Source: Streptomyces sp. Go-475 (GTDB lineage Bacteria; Actinomycetota; Actinomycetes; Streptomycetales; Streptomycetaceae). From it: a stretch of DNA of 64,000 nt. The stretch spans positions 7,607,501 through 7,671,500 of the forward strand of contig NZ_CP026121.1 of NCBI RefSeq assembly GCF_003330845.1, in the 5' to 3' direction. This document shows, piece after piece, positions 1 to 7,454 of the stretch. How positions within the stretch are numbered: position 1 is the stretch's first letter; each line of letters opens with the position of its first letter. The position numbers were made by a program, and so were the translations under genes. Under the pieces are notes generated by a model. The model was given only the letters and a program-made list of their open reading frames with translations. It was not told the origin of the DNA and did no database searches.

Positions 1-621
1 CTGCCGGAGCTGATCCAGCGGGCCGGTGTCCCCACCGTGTTCGGCGGGCGGCCCGGCTGGAGCGGCGACCGGCGCGGTGTCGTGTACGTCGACAGCGACA
101 ACCGGGGCGGTGCCCGCGACGCCGTCCGCCACCTGGCCGGCCTCGGACGCACCCGCATCGCGCACATCACCGGCGCGCTCGACCAGACCTCGGCGGTGGA
201 CCGGCTCGACGGCTACCGGGACGTCATGGTGGACGCCGACCCGCGGCTGATCGTCGAGGCCGACTTCACCCCGGCCGGAGGGGAGCGCGCGATGCGTGAA
301 CTCCTCGACCGCTGCCCGGACGTGGACGCGGTGTTCGCCGCCAACGACCTCACGGCCTCCGGAGCGCTGCGCGTCCTGCGGGAAGCCGGACGGCGGGTGC
401 CCGACGACGTGGCCGTGATCGGCTTCGACGACATGCGGCCCCTCGCGGAACAGACCGACCCGCCGCTCACCACGGTCCGTCAGGACATCGAGGAGATGGG
501 CCGCCTGATGGCCCGCCTCCTCCTGCGCGGCCTCGACCGCGCCACCCCCCGCGAGGGCGTCTCCGGCACCCCGTCCAGCGTGGTCCTGCCGACGACACTG
601 GTGCGGCGGACGTCCGCGTAG
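1..621 (+). CDS. LacI-family transcriptional regulator, C-terminal part (5' end outside window)
   Basis: The reading frame is open from the first base, so only the effector-binding part of a LacI/GalR repressor is present. The DNA-binding helix-turn-helix must lie upstream of the window. The visible 206 residues show the periplasmic-binding fold typical of the family: a conserved segment DNRGGARDAVRHLAGLGRTR, then the hallmark VFAANDLTASGALRVLREAG and VAVIGFDDM, then the PPLTTVRQDIEEMGRLM stretch that ends the sugar-binding domain. LacI proteins usually control sugar uptake or glycoside hydrolase genes. The target is not in the window, and the ligand cannot be told. Confidence 0.93.
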   Translation: MPELIQRAGVPTVFGGRPGWSGDRRGVVYVDSDNRGGARDAVRHLAGLGRTRIAHITGALDQTSAVDRLDGYRDVMVDADPRLIVEADFTPAGGERAMRELLDRCPDVDAVFAANDLTASGALRVLREAGRRVPDDVAVIGFDDMRPLAEQTDPPLTTVRQDIEEMGRLMARLLLRGLDRATPREGVSGTPSSVVLPTTLVRRTSA

Positions 622-654
622 AGCGCCGGACCCGCGGAAACCAGGACAGCACAC

Positions 655-1440
655 CTAGCCCGGTTGCGGCTCGCTGCGGATCACCGCGAAGCGCGCCCCG
701 TACGGGTCGGCGAGCTTGGCGACGCGGCCGACTCCGGGGACGTCACTCGCGGGCATGCGGACCGTGCCGCCCAGCTCCTGCGCCCGGGCGACGGTGGCGT
801 CCGTGTCGCCGACCTCGAAGTACGGCAGCCAGTAAGCCTCCTGCTCGCCCGGGTCGTCGGCCAGCGGCACCACACCGCCGAACATGGCGTCCTCGCCCTC
901 CCCGGCCGGGTTGAACGTCGTGTACGTACCGCCGGGGAAGTCGACGCCGGCCGTCTCCAGGCCGAGCACGGAGCGGTAGAAGGCGGCCGCGGCCGGGACG
1001 TCCGCCGTGTACAGCTCGACCCAGCACAGCGAGCCGGGCTCCTGGACGACCTCCAGGCCCTTGTTCCGGCCCGGCTGCCACAGGCCGAAGGACACCCCGG
1101 CCTGGTCGGCGAGGATCGCCATGCGACCCAGGTCCTGGACGTCCATGGGCTGCAGCAGCACCGCGCCGCGGGCCTGCTCGGCCGCCCGCGCCGTGGCGTC
1201 CGCGTCCGGGGCCTGGAAGTACACCGTCCAGGACGGCGGACCCTGCTCCGGTGTGGTCTGCATGCCCCCGGCGGCGGTCCGGCCGCCGAGCTGGAAGAGA
1301 CCGTACCCCCCGACCTCGGGCCCGCCCGGCTGGAACCGCCAGCCGAACAGGCCGCCGTAGAAGGCGGCGGCGCCGTCGATGTCGGGTGCGCCGAGATCGA
1401 CCCAGTTCGGAGCACCGGTGACAAAACGGGTGGTGAGCAT
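655..1440 (-). CDS. VOC (glyoxalase/bleomycin-resistance fold) protein with two tandem modules
   Basis: 261 residues. Two vicinal-oxygen-chelate modules lie in tandem: residues about 5-120 (PNWVDLGAPDIDGAAAFYGG) and about 135-258 (LCWVELYTADVPAAAAFYRS). Each has the WxxL-(x)-FYxxxFGW pattern and an internal repeat of the fold. Such paired-module proteins are common in Streptomyces as uncharacterised glyoxalase-like or hydroxylase-associated proteins; the substrate is unknown. The ATG at 1440 was chosen because a strong GAGGAGG ribosome site sits 6 nt before it; the frame stays open 21 codons upstream without one. It stands alone and is transcribed away from the WhiB gene. Confidence 0.88.
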   Translation of the reverse strand: MLTTRFVTGAPNWVDLGAPDIDGAAAFYGGLFGWRFQPGGPEVGGYGLFQLGGRTAAGGMQTTPEQGPPSWTVYFQAPDADATARAAEQARGAVLLQPMDVQDLGRMAILADQAGVSFGLWQPGRNKGLEVVQEPGSLCWVELYTADVPAAAAFYRSVLGLETAGVDFPGGTYTTFNPAGEGEDAMFGGVVPLADDPGEQEAYWLPYFEVGDTDATVARAQELGGTVRMPASDVPGVGRVAKLADPYGARFAVIRSEPQPG

Positions 1441-1616
1441 CGTCGCCCTCCTCGCACAGGGTCCCGTCGTCTGTTCTGCGAGTCTCGCACCGCCCACTGA
1501 CAACCGCCGCCGGAGCGCCGGGCCGCCGGACGCGTTTCACTCGTTCCCGCGCGCCGCCGTGCGCCGGCCCGTCCGGCAGGCCACCATCGAGGCCGGCCCG
1601 CGGCCCGTGAACGCGT

Positions 1617-1634
1617 GTTGATCCCTCGTTGATC
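1617..1634. repeat. Short direct repeat GTTGATC upstream of the WhiB gene
   Basis: GTTGATC occurs twice at 11-bp spacing (1617-1623 and 1628-1634), about one helical turn apart and roughly 35 nt before the WhiB start codon. The spacing suits two monomers of a regulator binding the same face of DNA. No further support is visible. Confidence 0.3.
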
Positions 1635-1667
1635 GAACGTTTCGCGCCGTCCGGAACGATTCCGGAC

Positions 1668-1913
1668 ATGCCCATCGACACCATCACCTCCCCCGAACTC
1701 GCCTGGCAGCAGGAGGCGCTGTGCGCGCAGACCGGGGCGGAGTTCTTCTTCCCCGAGCCCGGCAGCTCGGTGCGGGAGGCGAAGCGGATCTGCGGTCTGT
1801 GCCCCATCCGGCCGGCCTGCCTCGAGTACGCGCTGAGCAACGACGAGCGCTTCGGCGTCTGGGGCGGCCTGTCGGAGAAGGAGCGGCTGGAACTGCGGCG
1901 CACGTCGCGCTAG
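1668..1913 (+). CDS. WhiB-family iron-sulfur transcription factor
   Basis: 81 residues, normal for a short Wbl protein. Wbl proteins are actinobacterial redox-sensitive transcription factors, often acting by binding region 4 of the main sigma factor. The four cluster-ligating cysteines are visible: one in EALCAQ, two in ICGLCPIRPAC (CxxC) and one in PAC, followed by the GVWGGLSEKER turn, which is the Wbl signature. The first ATG after the upstream in-frame ATG (1629) is used because family members begin close to the W-Q-x-x-A-x-C segment. It faces the desaturase gene, with a stack of hairpins in between. Which Wbl subtype it is cannot be fixed without alignment. Confidence 0.93.
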   Translation: MPIDTITSPELAWQQEALCAQTGAEFFFPEPGSSVREAKRICGLCPIRPACLEYALSNDERFGVWGGLSEKERLELRRTSR

Positions 1914-1924
1914 CCGCACGGACG

Positions 1925-2034
1925 CCTGCCGCCCGGCGGCAGGGGTTCTGGCCGGGGGCCCGAGGGCGTCCCGGGACCCGAGGTCGCCCCGGGACGCCGT
2001 GAGGCCCCGACCGCTCGTGCCGGTCGGGGCCTCA
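1925..2034. terminator. Three consecutive hairpins between convergent WhiB and desaturase genes
   Basis: Three perfect inverted repeats follow one another: CCTGCCGCC/GGCGGCAGG (1925-1943), GGCGTCCCGGG/CCCGGGACGCC (1965-1998) and TGAGGCCCCGACCG/CGGTCGGGGCCTCA (2000-2034, 14-bp stem, 7-nt loop). None has a U-tract, as is usual in Streptomyces. They sit exactly between two convergent genes, so at least the last is likely a bidirectional terminator. Confidence 0.75.
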
Positions 2035-2057
2035 GGGCCGTATGTGGTGGGTCGCCG

Positions 2058-3035
2058 TCAGGCGCCGGCGCGGGCCGCCATGCGGGCCTTGCGGGCGGCC
2101 AGCTTCTCGTCGAACTTCGACGCCTCGGAGTCCAGGCCGTCCATGTACAGACCGAGCTCCTCCTGCGCCTTGCGGCCCTCGGGGCCCAGGCCGTCGATCT
2201 CCATGATCTTCAGGAAGCGCAGCACGGGCTGGAGCACGTCGTCGTGGTGGATGCGCAGGTTGTAGACCTCGCCGATCGCCATCTGCGCGGCGGCCCGCTC
2301 GAAGCCGGGGATGCCGTGGCCGGGCATCCGGAAGTTCACGACCACGTCCCGCACGGCCTGCATGGTCAGGTCGGGGGCGAGGTCGAACGCCGCCTTGAGC
2401 AGGTTCCGGTAGAAGACCATGTGCAGGTTCTCGTCGGTGGCGATCCGGGCCAGCATGCGGTCGCAGACCGGGTCGCCGGACTGGTGGCCGGTGTTGCGGT
2501 GCGAGATGCGGGTGGCCAGTTCCTGGAACGCCACGTAGGCGATCGAGTGCAGCATCGAGTGGCGGTTGTCCGACTCGAAGCCCTCGCTCATGTGGGACAT
2601 CCGGAACTCCTCCAGCTTGTCCGGGTCCACCGCGCGCGAGGTGAGCAGGTAGTCGCGCATCACGATGCCGTGCCGGCCCTCCTCCGCGGTCCAGCGGTGC
2701 ACCCAGGTGCCCCAGGCGCCGTCCCGGCCGAACAGGGAGGCGATCTCGTGGTGGTAGCTGGGCAGGTTGTCCTCGGTCAGCAGGTTGACGACGAGCGCGA
2801 TGCGGCCGATCTCGGTGACCTTCGACTGCTCCTTCTCCCAGGCCTCGCCGTCCTCGAAGAGGCCGGGGAAGTTGCGCCCGTCGCTCCACGGCACGTACTC
2901 GTGCGGCATCCAGTCCTTGGCGACCTTCAGATGCCGGTTGAGCTCCTTCTCGACCACTTCCTCCAGTGCGTACAGCAGCTGAGCGTCGGTCCAGGCGCCG
3001 GCGGGGCTGCCGAGATGGGGAGCGGTGATCGTCAT
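2058..3035 (-). CDS. Soluble acyl-ACP desaturase (diiron, FA_desaturase_2)
   Basis: 325 residues, normal length. Plant/actinobacterial-type stearoyl-ACP 9-desaturases introduce a cis double bond into acyl-ACP and so set membrane fluidity. The two diiron motifs are present: the ExxH pair in TAEEGRHGIVM and DENLHMVFYR, with further carboxylate ligands in the TEDNLPSYHHEI segment. The start ATG at 3035 has GGAGAG 6 nt upstream. Upstream lies an array of palindromes that looks like a repressor site (see 3075-3124), so lipid-responsive repression by a TetR- or FadR-like factor is likely. The electron donor is not encoded nearby. DesA-type naming is possible but not proven. Confidence 0.9.
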   Translation of the reverse strand: MTITAPHLGSPAGAWTDAQLLYALEEVVEKELNRHLKVAKDWMPHEYVPWSDGRNFPGLFEDGEAWEKEQSKVTEIGRIALVVNLLTEDNLPSYHHEIASLFGRDGAWGTWVHRWTAEEGRHGIVMRDYLLTSRAVDPDKLEEFRMSHMSEGFESDNRHSMLHSIAYVAFQELATRISHRNTGHQSGDPVCDRMLARIATDENLHMVFYRNLLKAAFDLAPDLTMQAVRDVVVNFRMPGHGIPGFERAAAQMAIGEVYNLRIHHDDVLQPVLRFLKIMEIDGLGPEGRKAQEELGLYMDGLDSEASKFDEKLAARKARMAARAGA

Positions 3036-3074
3036 GGACTCTCCAGGGGGACATGCGTACGAGCGGTATGCGGA

Positions 3075-3124
3075 AACCTACGGCATCGTAGGCTACGTTT
3101 CCGTAGGTTACGAGGCCGTAGGTT
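3075..3124. promoter_or_regulatory. Triple overlapping palindromic operator before the desaturase gene
   Basis: The 9-mer CCGTAGGTT occurs three times, once on the minus strand (3075-3083) and twice on the plus strand (3101-3109, 3116-3124, period 15). The copies build three palindromes with arms around 4 nt: CCTACG-GCAT-CGTAGG (3077-3092), CTACG-TTTC-CGTAG (3093-3106) and TACG-AGGC-CGTA (3109-3120). All lie 40-90 nt upstream of the desaturase start, the expected place for a repressor such as a TetR-type dimer binding cooperatively. Confidence 0.72.
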
Positions 3125-3225
3125 AAGGACGCTGTAAAGGCCCCTGATCAGCGGTGTCGTCCGCGCGTGAGCCATGCCCTCCGGATGTGCAGGTCGGCGG
3201 CCGGACGCGCGGCCCGCTCAGTCGC

Positions 3226-4002
3226 TCAGACGTACAGCTCCCGCAGCCGTACCGAGAGACATGTCACACACCCTTCGAGCTTCTCGAACTCGCTGATGTC
3301 CACGACGACCGGTTCGTACCCGAGGTCGGAGAAGAGTTCCGCGGTCTTCGGCGCGCTCGCCGCCATCAGCAGCTTGTCGCCGCCCAGCAGCACCACGTGC
3401 GCCCCCGACTCCTCGGGCACCGGCAGGAAACGCGCGAACAGCGACGGCGCGTCCATCTTCGGGATGTGCCCGATGACCGTCCCGTCGGGCAGGGCCGTGA
3501 CCGCCGTCTTCAGGTGCAGCACCTTGCTCACGGGCACGGCGACGACCCGCGCGCCCAGCGGCTCGAACGCGGCGCGCAACTGCTGGACACCGGCGGCGTT
3601 GGTGCGCCCGCCCCGGCCCACGTAGACGGTGTCGCCGATCTTCAGGACGTCGCCGCCGTCCAGCGTGCCCGGCTCCCATATCCAGTTCACCGAGCAGCCC
3701 AGGCCGGCCACGGCCTCCTCCACCCCGGCGGTCTCCGCGCGCCGCGACTCGGCGCCCGGGCGGGCGATCAGCGCCACGTTCTTGTACATCACGACCGTGT
3801 CCTCGACGAACACCGAGTCCGGGCAGTCGTCGGCCGGGTCCACCTCGGTGGTCTCCCAGCCGTGCGTGCGCAGGGCCTGCACGTACGCCTCCCACTGCTC
3901 GACCGCGAGGTCGGCGTCGACCCTCTCCCGCTCGATGTGGGTCACCAGCCCTTCGGCGAGTCGCGGGCTGGGGCGGCGGACGAGGGCCTTCTTGCTGGGC
4001 AC
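3226..4002 (-). CDS. ddaH: N(G),N(G)-dimethylarginine dimethylaminohydrolase (dimethylargininase)
   Basis: 258 residues, the usual size. The enzyme hydrolyses mono- or dimethylated arginine to citrulline and (di)methylamine; it belongs to the pentein/amidinotransferase superfamily and is cytosolic. Catalytic features are seen: the FVEDTVV acidic segment, WEPGTLDGGDVL, the histidine in HLKTAVTAL and the nucleophilic cysteine in GCVTCLSVRL (Cys248, near the C-terminus). The start is GTG at 4002, just after an upstream GGAG and before VPSKKALVRRP, where family members begin; the frame is open much further upstream only because of GC bias. A basic amino acid decarboxylase gene lies upstream on the same strand, so the pair may share arginine or ornithine metabolism. 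Confidence 0.9.
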   Translation of the reverse strand: MPSKKALVRRPSPRLAEGLVTHIERERVDADLAVEQWEAYVQALRTHGWETTEVDPADDCPDSVFVEDTVVMYKNVALIARPGAESRRAETAGVEEAVAGLGCSVNWIWEPGTLDGGDVLKIGDTVYVGRGGRTNAAGVQQLRAAFEPLGARVVAVPVSKVLHLKTAVTALPDGTVIGHIPKMDAPSLFARFLPVPEESGAHVVLLGGDKLLMAASAPKTAELFSDLGYEPVVVDISEFEKLEGCVTCLSVRLRELYV

Positions 4003-4382
4003 GAGCTGACTCCGTATCGGATGGGACGTGTCTGGACGGCACCGACGGAGCTTCCGGGATCGACCGGAGCGCATCGGGCGTCGGCCGACCATCATGCAGG
4101 GCGAACGGGGGAGAGGACACCCCTGGGGGAGGGGCGGGAGCACCCGGCGCTGCACCGGACGGCGGACCGGGCGCCGCCTGCCGGGGTGGTCGGCGCCCTG
4201 CCCGGTCGGCGCGCTCCGGAGTCGGTGCGGCCCGGTCACGTCGGGACGACCGTCTCCCGGCGTGACCGGGCGCCGCCGGGACAAGCCCGCCGCGTCCCGG
4301 CACCGAGCCACCGGCCGTCCGCGTCGCAGGAACCGGTCAGCCCGCCCAACCGCGTCGACAGACAGCCCCCGCACCCCCGCAC
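4003..4382. other. 380-bp intergenic stretch between decarboxylase and dimethylargininase
   Basis: No convincing gene on either strand; open frames here are GC-bias shadows. It holds a perfect 11-bp inverted repeat, GCCCGGTCACG (4230-4240) and CGTGACCGGGC (4261-4271), with a 20-nt loop. This may end the decarboxylase transcript. The dimethylargininase promoter is presumably in the part nearest 4002, but no clear -35/-10 pair was found. Confidence 0.5.
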
Positions 4383-6761
4383 TCAACCCCCCGAACCGAC
4401 CCCCTCCGCATCCCGCCGCTGGGCCGGTGTCGTGGTGCTGTCGGCGCCCTCCAGTGGGTCGGTGCGCAGGCACTCGATCAGGTAGTCGCCGGTGTCGGGG
4501 TCACGGGTCACGCCGTGTGTCTCACTGCCGAACCCGGGAAAGCGGCGGTCGAAGGACTCCAGGGCGCCCAGGTACCGCAGGAGTGGACCGTCCGCCGCGC
4601 CGATGTTCTCTCCCGGCATCAGGACCGGGATGCCGGGTGGCGTCACGGTGACCATCGCCGCCGCGACCCGGCCCGGCGTGTCGGCCAGGCGCAGCCGTTC
4701 CGTGCCGCCTCGGATCAGGCGCTGGTAGCACTGCTGGGGCGGGGCGACGGGCTCCGGGAGCTGCTGGAAGGCGGTGTCGAGGAGTTCGACCAGGCGGGCC
4801 TCGCGCAGGTGGTCGTGCATCTCCTGGCAGAGGGCGCGCAGGGTCAGCCCGGTGTAGCGCCGCGGGTGTTCGGCGACCAGGTCGGGCAGCACCCGGTCGA
4901 GCGGGACGTCGTCGTCGTGGAGGTCCTTGAAGTCCATGAGGGCGTCCAGCAGCGTGCCCCACTTGCCCTTGGTGATGCCCATGGAGAACAGCACCAGTGT
5001 CGTGTAGCTGTCGGTCTTCTCCACGACGATGCCGCGCCTGGCGAGGTACGCGGTGAGCACCCGGGCCGGGATGCCCCACCCGGACATCTCGCCGGTCGCG
5101 CTGATCCCGGGGCAGGTCAGGGTGACCTTGATCGGGTCGAGCATGCAGTAGCCGTCGGTCAGGCCGGGGAAACCGTGCCAGTCCGCCCCGGGGTCGAGGT
5201 GCCAGCAGGAGGGATCCGAGCCCAGCAGTTCCGCCGGGGCCTCGTCGAAGGGCAGGCGGTCCCCGGTCGCCGGGTCGGTCACCTCGTCCGGCTGCCACAC
5301 CCCGAAGAACCACGCCGGCCGGTCACCCGCCGCCGCGATCCGCCGCCCGATCCGCACCATCTCCTGGCGGAACCGGACCGCCTCGGTCACCGCCTCGTCG
5401 AGCAGCCACTGCCCCTGCGGCCCGTCCATCATCGCCGTGGCCACGTCCAGCGAGGCGATCATCGGGTACAGCGGCGACGTCGTGCCGTGCATCATCAGCG
5501 CCTCGTTGAACCGGTCGTGCTCCACCGGCGCCCGCGGCCCGGGCCGCACGTGCACCATGGCGCCCTGCGACAACGCGGCCAGCAGCTTGTGCGTGGACTG
5601 GGTCGCGAAGACCGTCGGCCGGTCGGGGCCGGGGAAGGTCTCCTCGTCCACCGACATGCCGTACCGGCCCGCGTAGAGCGGATGGAAGCGGGCGTAGGCG
5701 AACCACGCCTCGTCGAAGTGCAGCCGGGGCGTGCCGGGGGCGAAGGCCCGGGCCGCCGCCACCGCGTCGTAGCACAGGCCGTCGTAGGTGGAGTTGGTGA
5801 ACACCGCGTACTGGGCGCGCGAGGACACGGCGTCCGCCGTCAGGGGGCTCGCGGCGATCCGCGCCGCCACCGAGTCCGCCGCGATCTCGGCCGGCGGCAG
5901 CGGTCCCGCGAGGCCGTAGCCGTTGCGGGTGGGGACCAGGTACACCGGCCGGGCGCCGGAGACGACCAGGCCGTGCAGGACCGACTTGTGGCAGTTTCGG
6001 TCCACCAGGGCGATCTCGTCGCGGGTCACGCTGAAGTGCCCGACCAGGCGGTTGCAAGTGGAGTCGCCGTGCAGCACGAAGTACGTGTGGTCGGAGCCGA
6101 AGACCCGCGCGGCGTTGCGCTCCGCCTCACCGATGGGGCCGGTGTGCTCGAACAGCGAGCCGAGCTCCTCCACCGAGATCGACAGGTCGCTGCGGAGCAG
6201 CCGCTCCCCGAAGTAGTCGTGGAACGCCCGGCCCACGGGCGACTTCAGGAAGGCGACACCGCCGGAGTGCGCCGGGGTGTGCCACGAGTACTCGTGCGCG
6301 TCGTCGAAGCGCCGCAGCGCCTTGAAGAACGGCGGGAGCAGCGCCTCCTGGTAGGCACGTGCGGCGGTGGTGATCCGCCCCGCGATGAACGCCGGCGTGT
6401 CCTCCAGCGGCCACACGTAGCCCACCACCGACTTCGACACCCACAGCGGCAGGTCACGCAGCCCCTCCTCGGCCATGACCAGGAACACCGGCAGGTTCTG
6501 GAAACGGCGCCCGATCCGGCGCAGCACCGCCGCACCGCCCGGTTCCCCCTCGGCTCCGGGCGGAAGATCCCAGGCGACCACCGCGGCGGCCAGGCCGGCC
6601 TCCGTCCTGAGCACCGCCTCGGCGTCGGCGACGCTCCCCACCCACCGGACCTGTAAGCCGCGCGCCCGGATCGCCTCGGCGATCCTCGCCACCTGCCCGG
6701 CGGCGGCGCTCCCGGCCTCCGGATGCTCCGCCACCGCCACCAGAACCGTGCTGTCGCCCAT
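4383..6761 (-). CDS. Orn/Lys/Arg decarboxylase family protein (PLP, fold type I, large form)
   Basis: 792 residues, the size of the biodegradative AdiA/CadA/LdcC group. The N-terminal ~125 residues form the receiver-like wing domain (VLVAVAEHPEAG to FLVMAEEG). The PLP-binding major domain follows (about 150-560), with HTPAHSGG, the HGDSTCNR cofactor-ring segment, HFDEAW (the PLP-nitrogen Asp) and the Schiff-base lysine in ATQSTHKLLAALSQGAM. A C-terminal domain ends the protein. It decarboxylates arginine, lysine or ornithine to a polyamine precursor; which one cannot be decided by eye. The ATG at 6761 has GGGGAGGGG 7 nt upstream; an in-frame ATG 31 codons earlier lacks one. Confidence 0.88.
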   Translation of the reverse strand: MGDSTVLVAVAEHPEAGSAAAGQVARIAEAIRARGLQVRWVGSVADAEAVLRTEAGLAAAVVAWDLPPGAEGEPGGAAVLRRIGRRFQNLPVFLVMAEEGLRDLPLWVSKSVVGYVWPLEDTPAFIAGRITTAARAYQEALLPPFFKALRRFDDAHEYSWHTPAHSGGVAFLKSPVGRAFHDYFGERLLRSDLSISVEELGSLFEHTGPIGEAERNAARVFGSDHTYFVLHGDSTCNRLVGHFSVTRDEIALVDRNCHKSVLHGLVVSGARPVYLVPTRNGYGLAGPLPPAEIAADSVAARIAASPLTADAVSSRAQYAVFTNSTYDGLCYDAVAAARAFAPGTPRLHFDEAWFAYARFHPLYAGRYGMSVDEETFPGPDRPTVFATQSTHKLLAALSQGAMVHVRPGPRAPVEHDRFNEALMMHGTTSPLYPMIASLDVATAMMDGPQGQWLLDEAVTEAVRFRQEMVRIGRRIAAAGDRPAWFFGVWQPDEVTDPATGDRLPFDEAPAELLGSDPSCWHLDPGADWHGFPGLTDGYCMLDPIKVTLTCPGISATGEMSGWGIPARVLTAYLARRGIVVEKTDSYTTLVLFSMGITKGKWGTLLDALMDFKDLHDDDVPLDRVLPDLVAEHPRRYTGLTLRALCQEMHDHLREARLVELLDTAFQQLPEPVAPPQQCYQRLIRGGTERLRLADTPGRVAAAMVTVTPPGIPVLMPGENIGAADGPLLRYLGALESFDRRFPGFGSETHGVTRDPDTGDYLIECLRTDPLEGADSTTTPAQRRDAEGVGSGG

Positions 6762-6877
6762 GCCGTTCCCCTCCCCGGTGGCCCGCGCCACCCCCGTCCA
6801 GTGTTCGCGGGCCCCGCACGCGTGATCGGCCGGCGGGCGGTCAAACCACACCATCGGCGTACCGCGCGGGCAGCGCT

Positions 6878-6889
6878 TTGACGTGTCAA
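6878..6889. promoter_or_regulatory. TTGAC-GT-GTCAA palindrome in the divergent intergenic region
   Basis: A perfect palindromic pair TTGAC/GTCAA with a 2-nt centre lies between the divergent decarboxylase and secreted-protein genes. Both strands offer a -35-like TTGAC hexamer here, but no good -10 at 17-18 nt was found, so it may be an operator rather than a promoter. The remaining ~280 bp of this intergenic region shows nothing else definite. Confidence 0.35.
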
Positions 6890-7044
6890 CGCCCCCGCGT
6901 CAGGCATCCCGTCGGAGGACCTGATCAACGGTCATGCGGATCATTCACCTCCTCGAGGCCGTGACGATCTTCCGACGGGTCGTTAGTCGTAGTGCTCCGG
7001 CCACCACGGCCGGCGATCGATCCAGCGGAAGGAAACCGACACAG

Positions 7045-7422
7045 ATGTACGGCACGCGGCGCATGGCGGTAGTGGCCTCGATCGTGGGGATGCTGATGGC
7101 CGTCCCCGCCGGCATGGCCACGGCCCATGCCGGTGACGGCGACGCGGGAGCGGGCGGAGTGCTCTCCAACCTCTCCGGCAGGAACTCCTCCGGACACGCC
7201 AACCTCTGCGGAACCGGGAAGGTGGCGCTCTTCAAGGAGCGCACCTGTGTGACCGAGGACGACGGCAAGGGCGGCGGCGACCAGGAGGGCCCCAGCGGCG
7301 GTGTCCTGTCCAACCTGCTCTTCGCCCGGAACGCCTCGGGCCACAGCAACAACTGCGGCAACGAGACGGTGGCGGTGTTCAGCAAGACCACCTGCGTCAC
7401 CGCGGACCGTTCCGGCCACTGA
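7045..7422 (+). CDS. Small secreted protein with two cysteine-pair repeats
   Basis: 125 residues. Residues 1 to about 30 are a clear Sec signal peptide (basic MYGTRR, hydrophobic core, AHA cleavage). The mature part is two imperfect copies of about 35 residues. Each begins GGVLSNL, continues through N-(A/S)-SGH-(A/S)-N, and holds one cysteine pair with identical 12-residue spacing (CGTGKVALFKERTC and CGNETVAVFSKTTC), so each repeat could form one disulfide loop. A Gly/Asp-rich linker joins them. The C-G-N-x-V-x-V-F run is faintly like the chaplin motif, but the cysteine spacing is shorter than in chaplins. Function unknown; extracytoplasmic. AAGGAA precedes the ATG. A binding-fold protein gene follows 32 nt downstream. 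Confidence 0.75.
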   Translation: MYGTRRMAVVASIVGMLMAVPAGMATAHAGDGDAGAGGVLSNLSGRNSSGHANLCGTGKVALFKERTCVTEDDGKGGGDQEGPSGGVLSNLLFARNASGHSNNCGNETVAVFSKTTCVTADRSGH

Positions 7423-7454
7423 GCAGCCGCAGCCGCGCAGAGAGAGGGGCCCCG

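Noticed and set aside
4383..6761. Decarboxylase as a regulator because of its receiver-like N-terminus
   Set aside because: The receiver-like wing domain is a normal part of this decarboxylase family and has no phosphorylation context.
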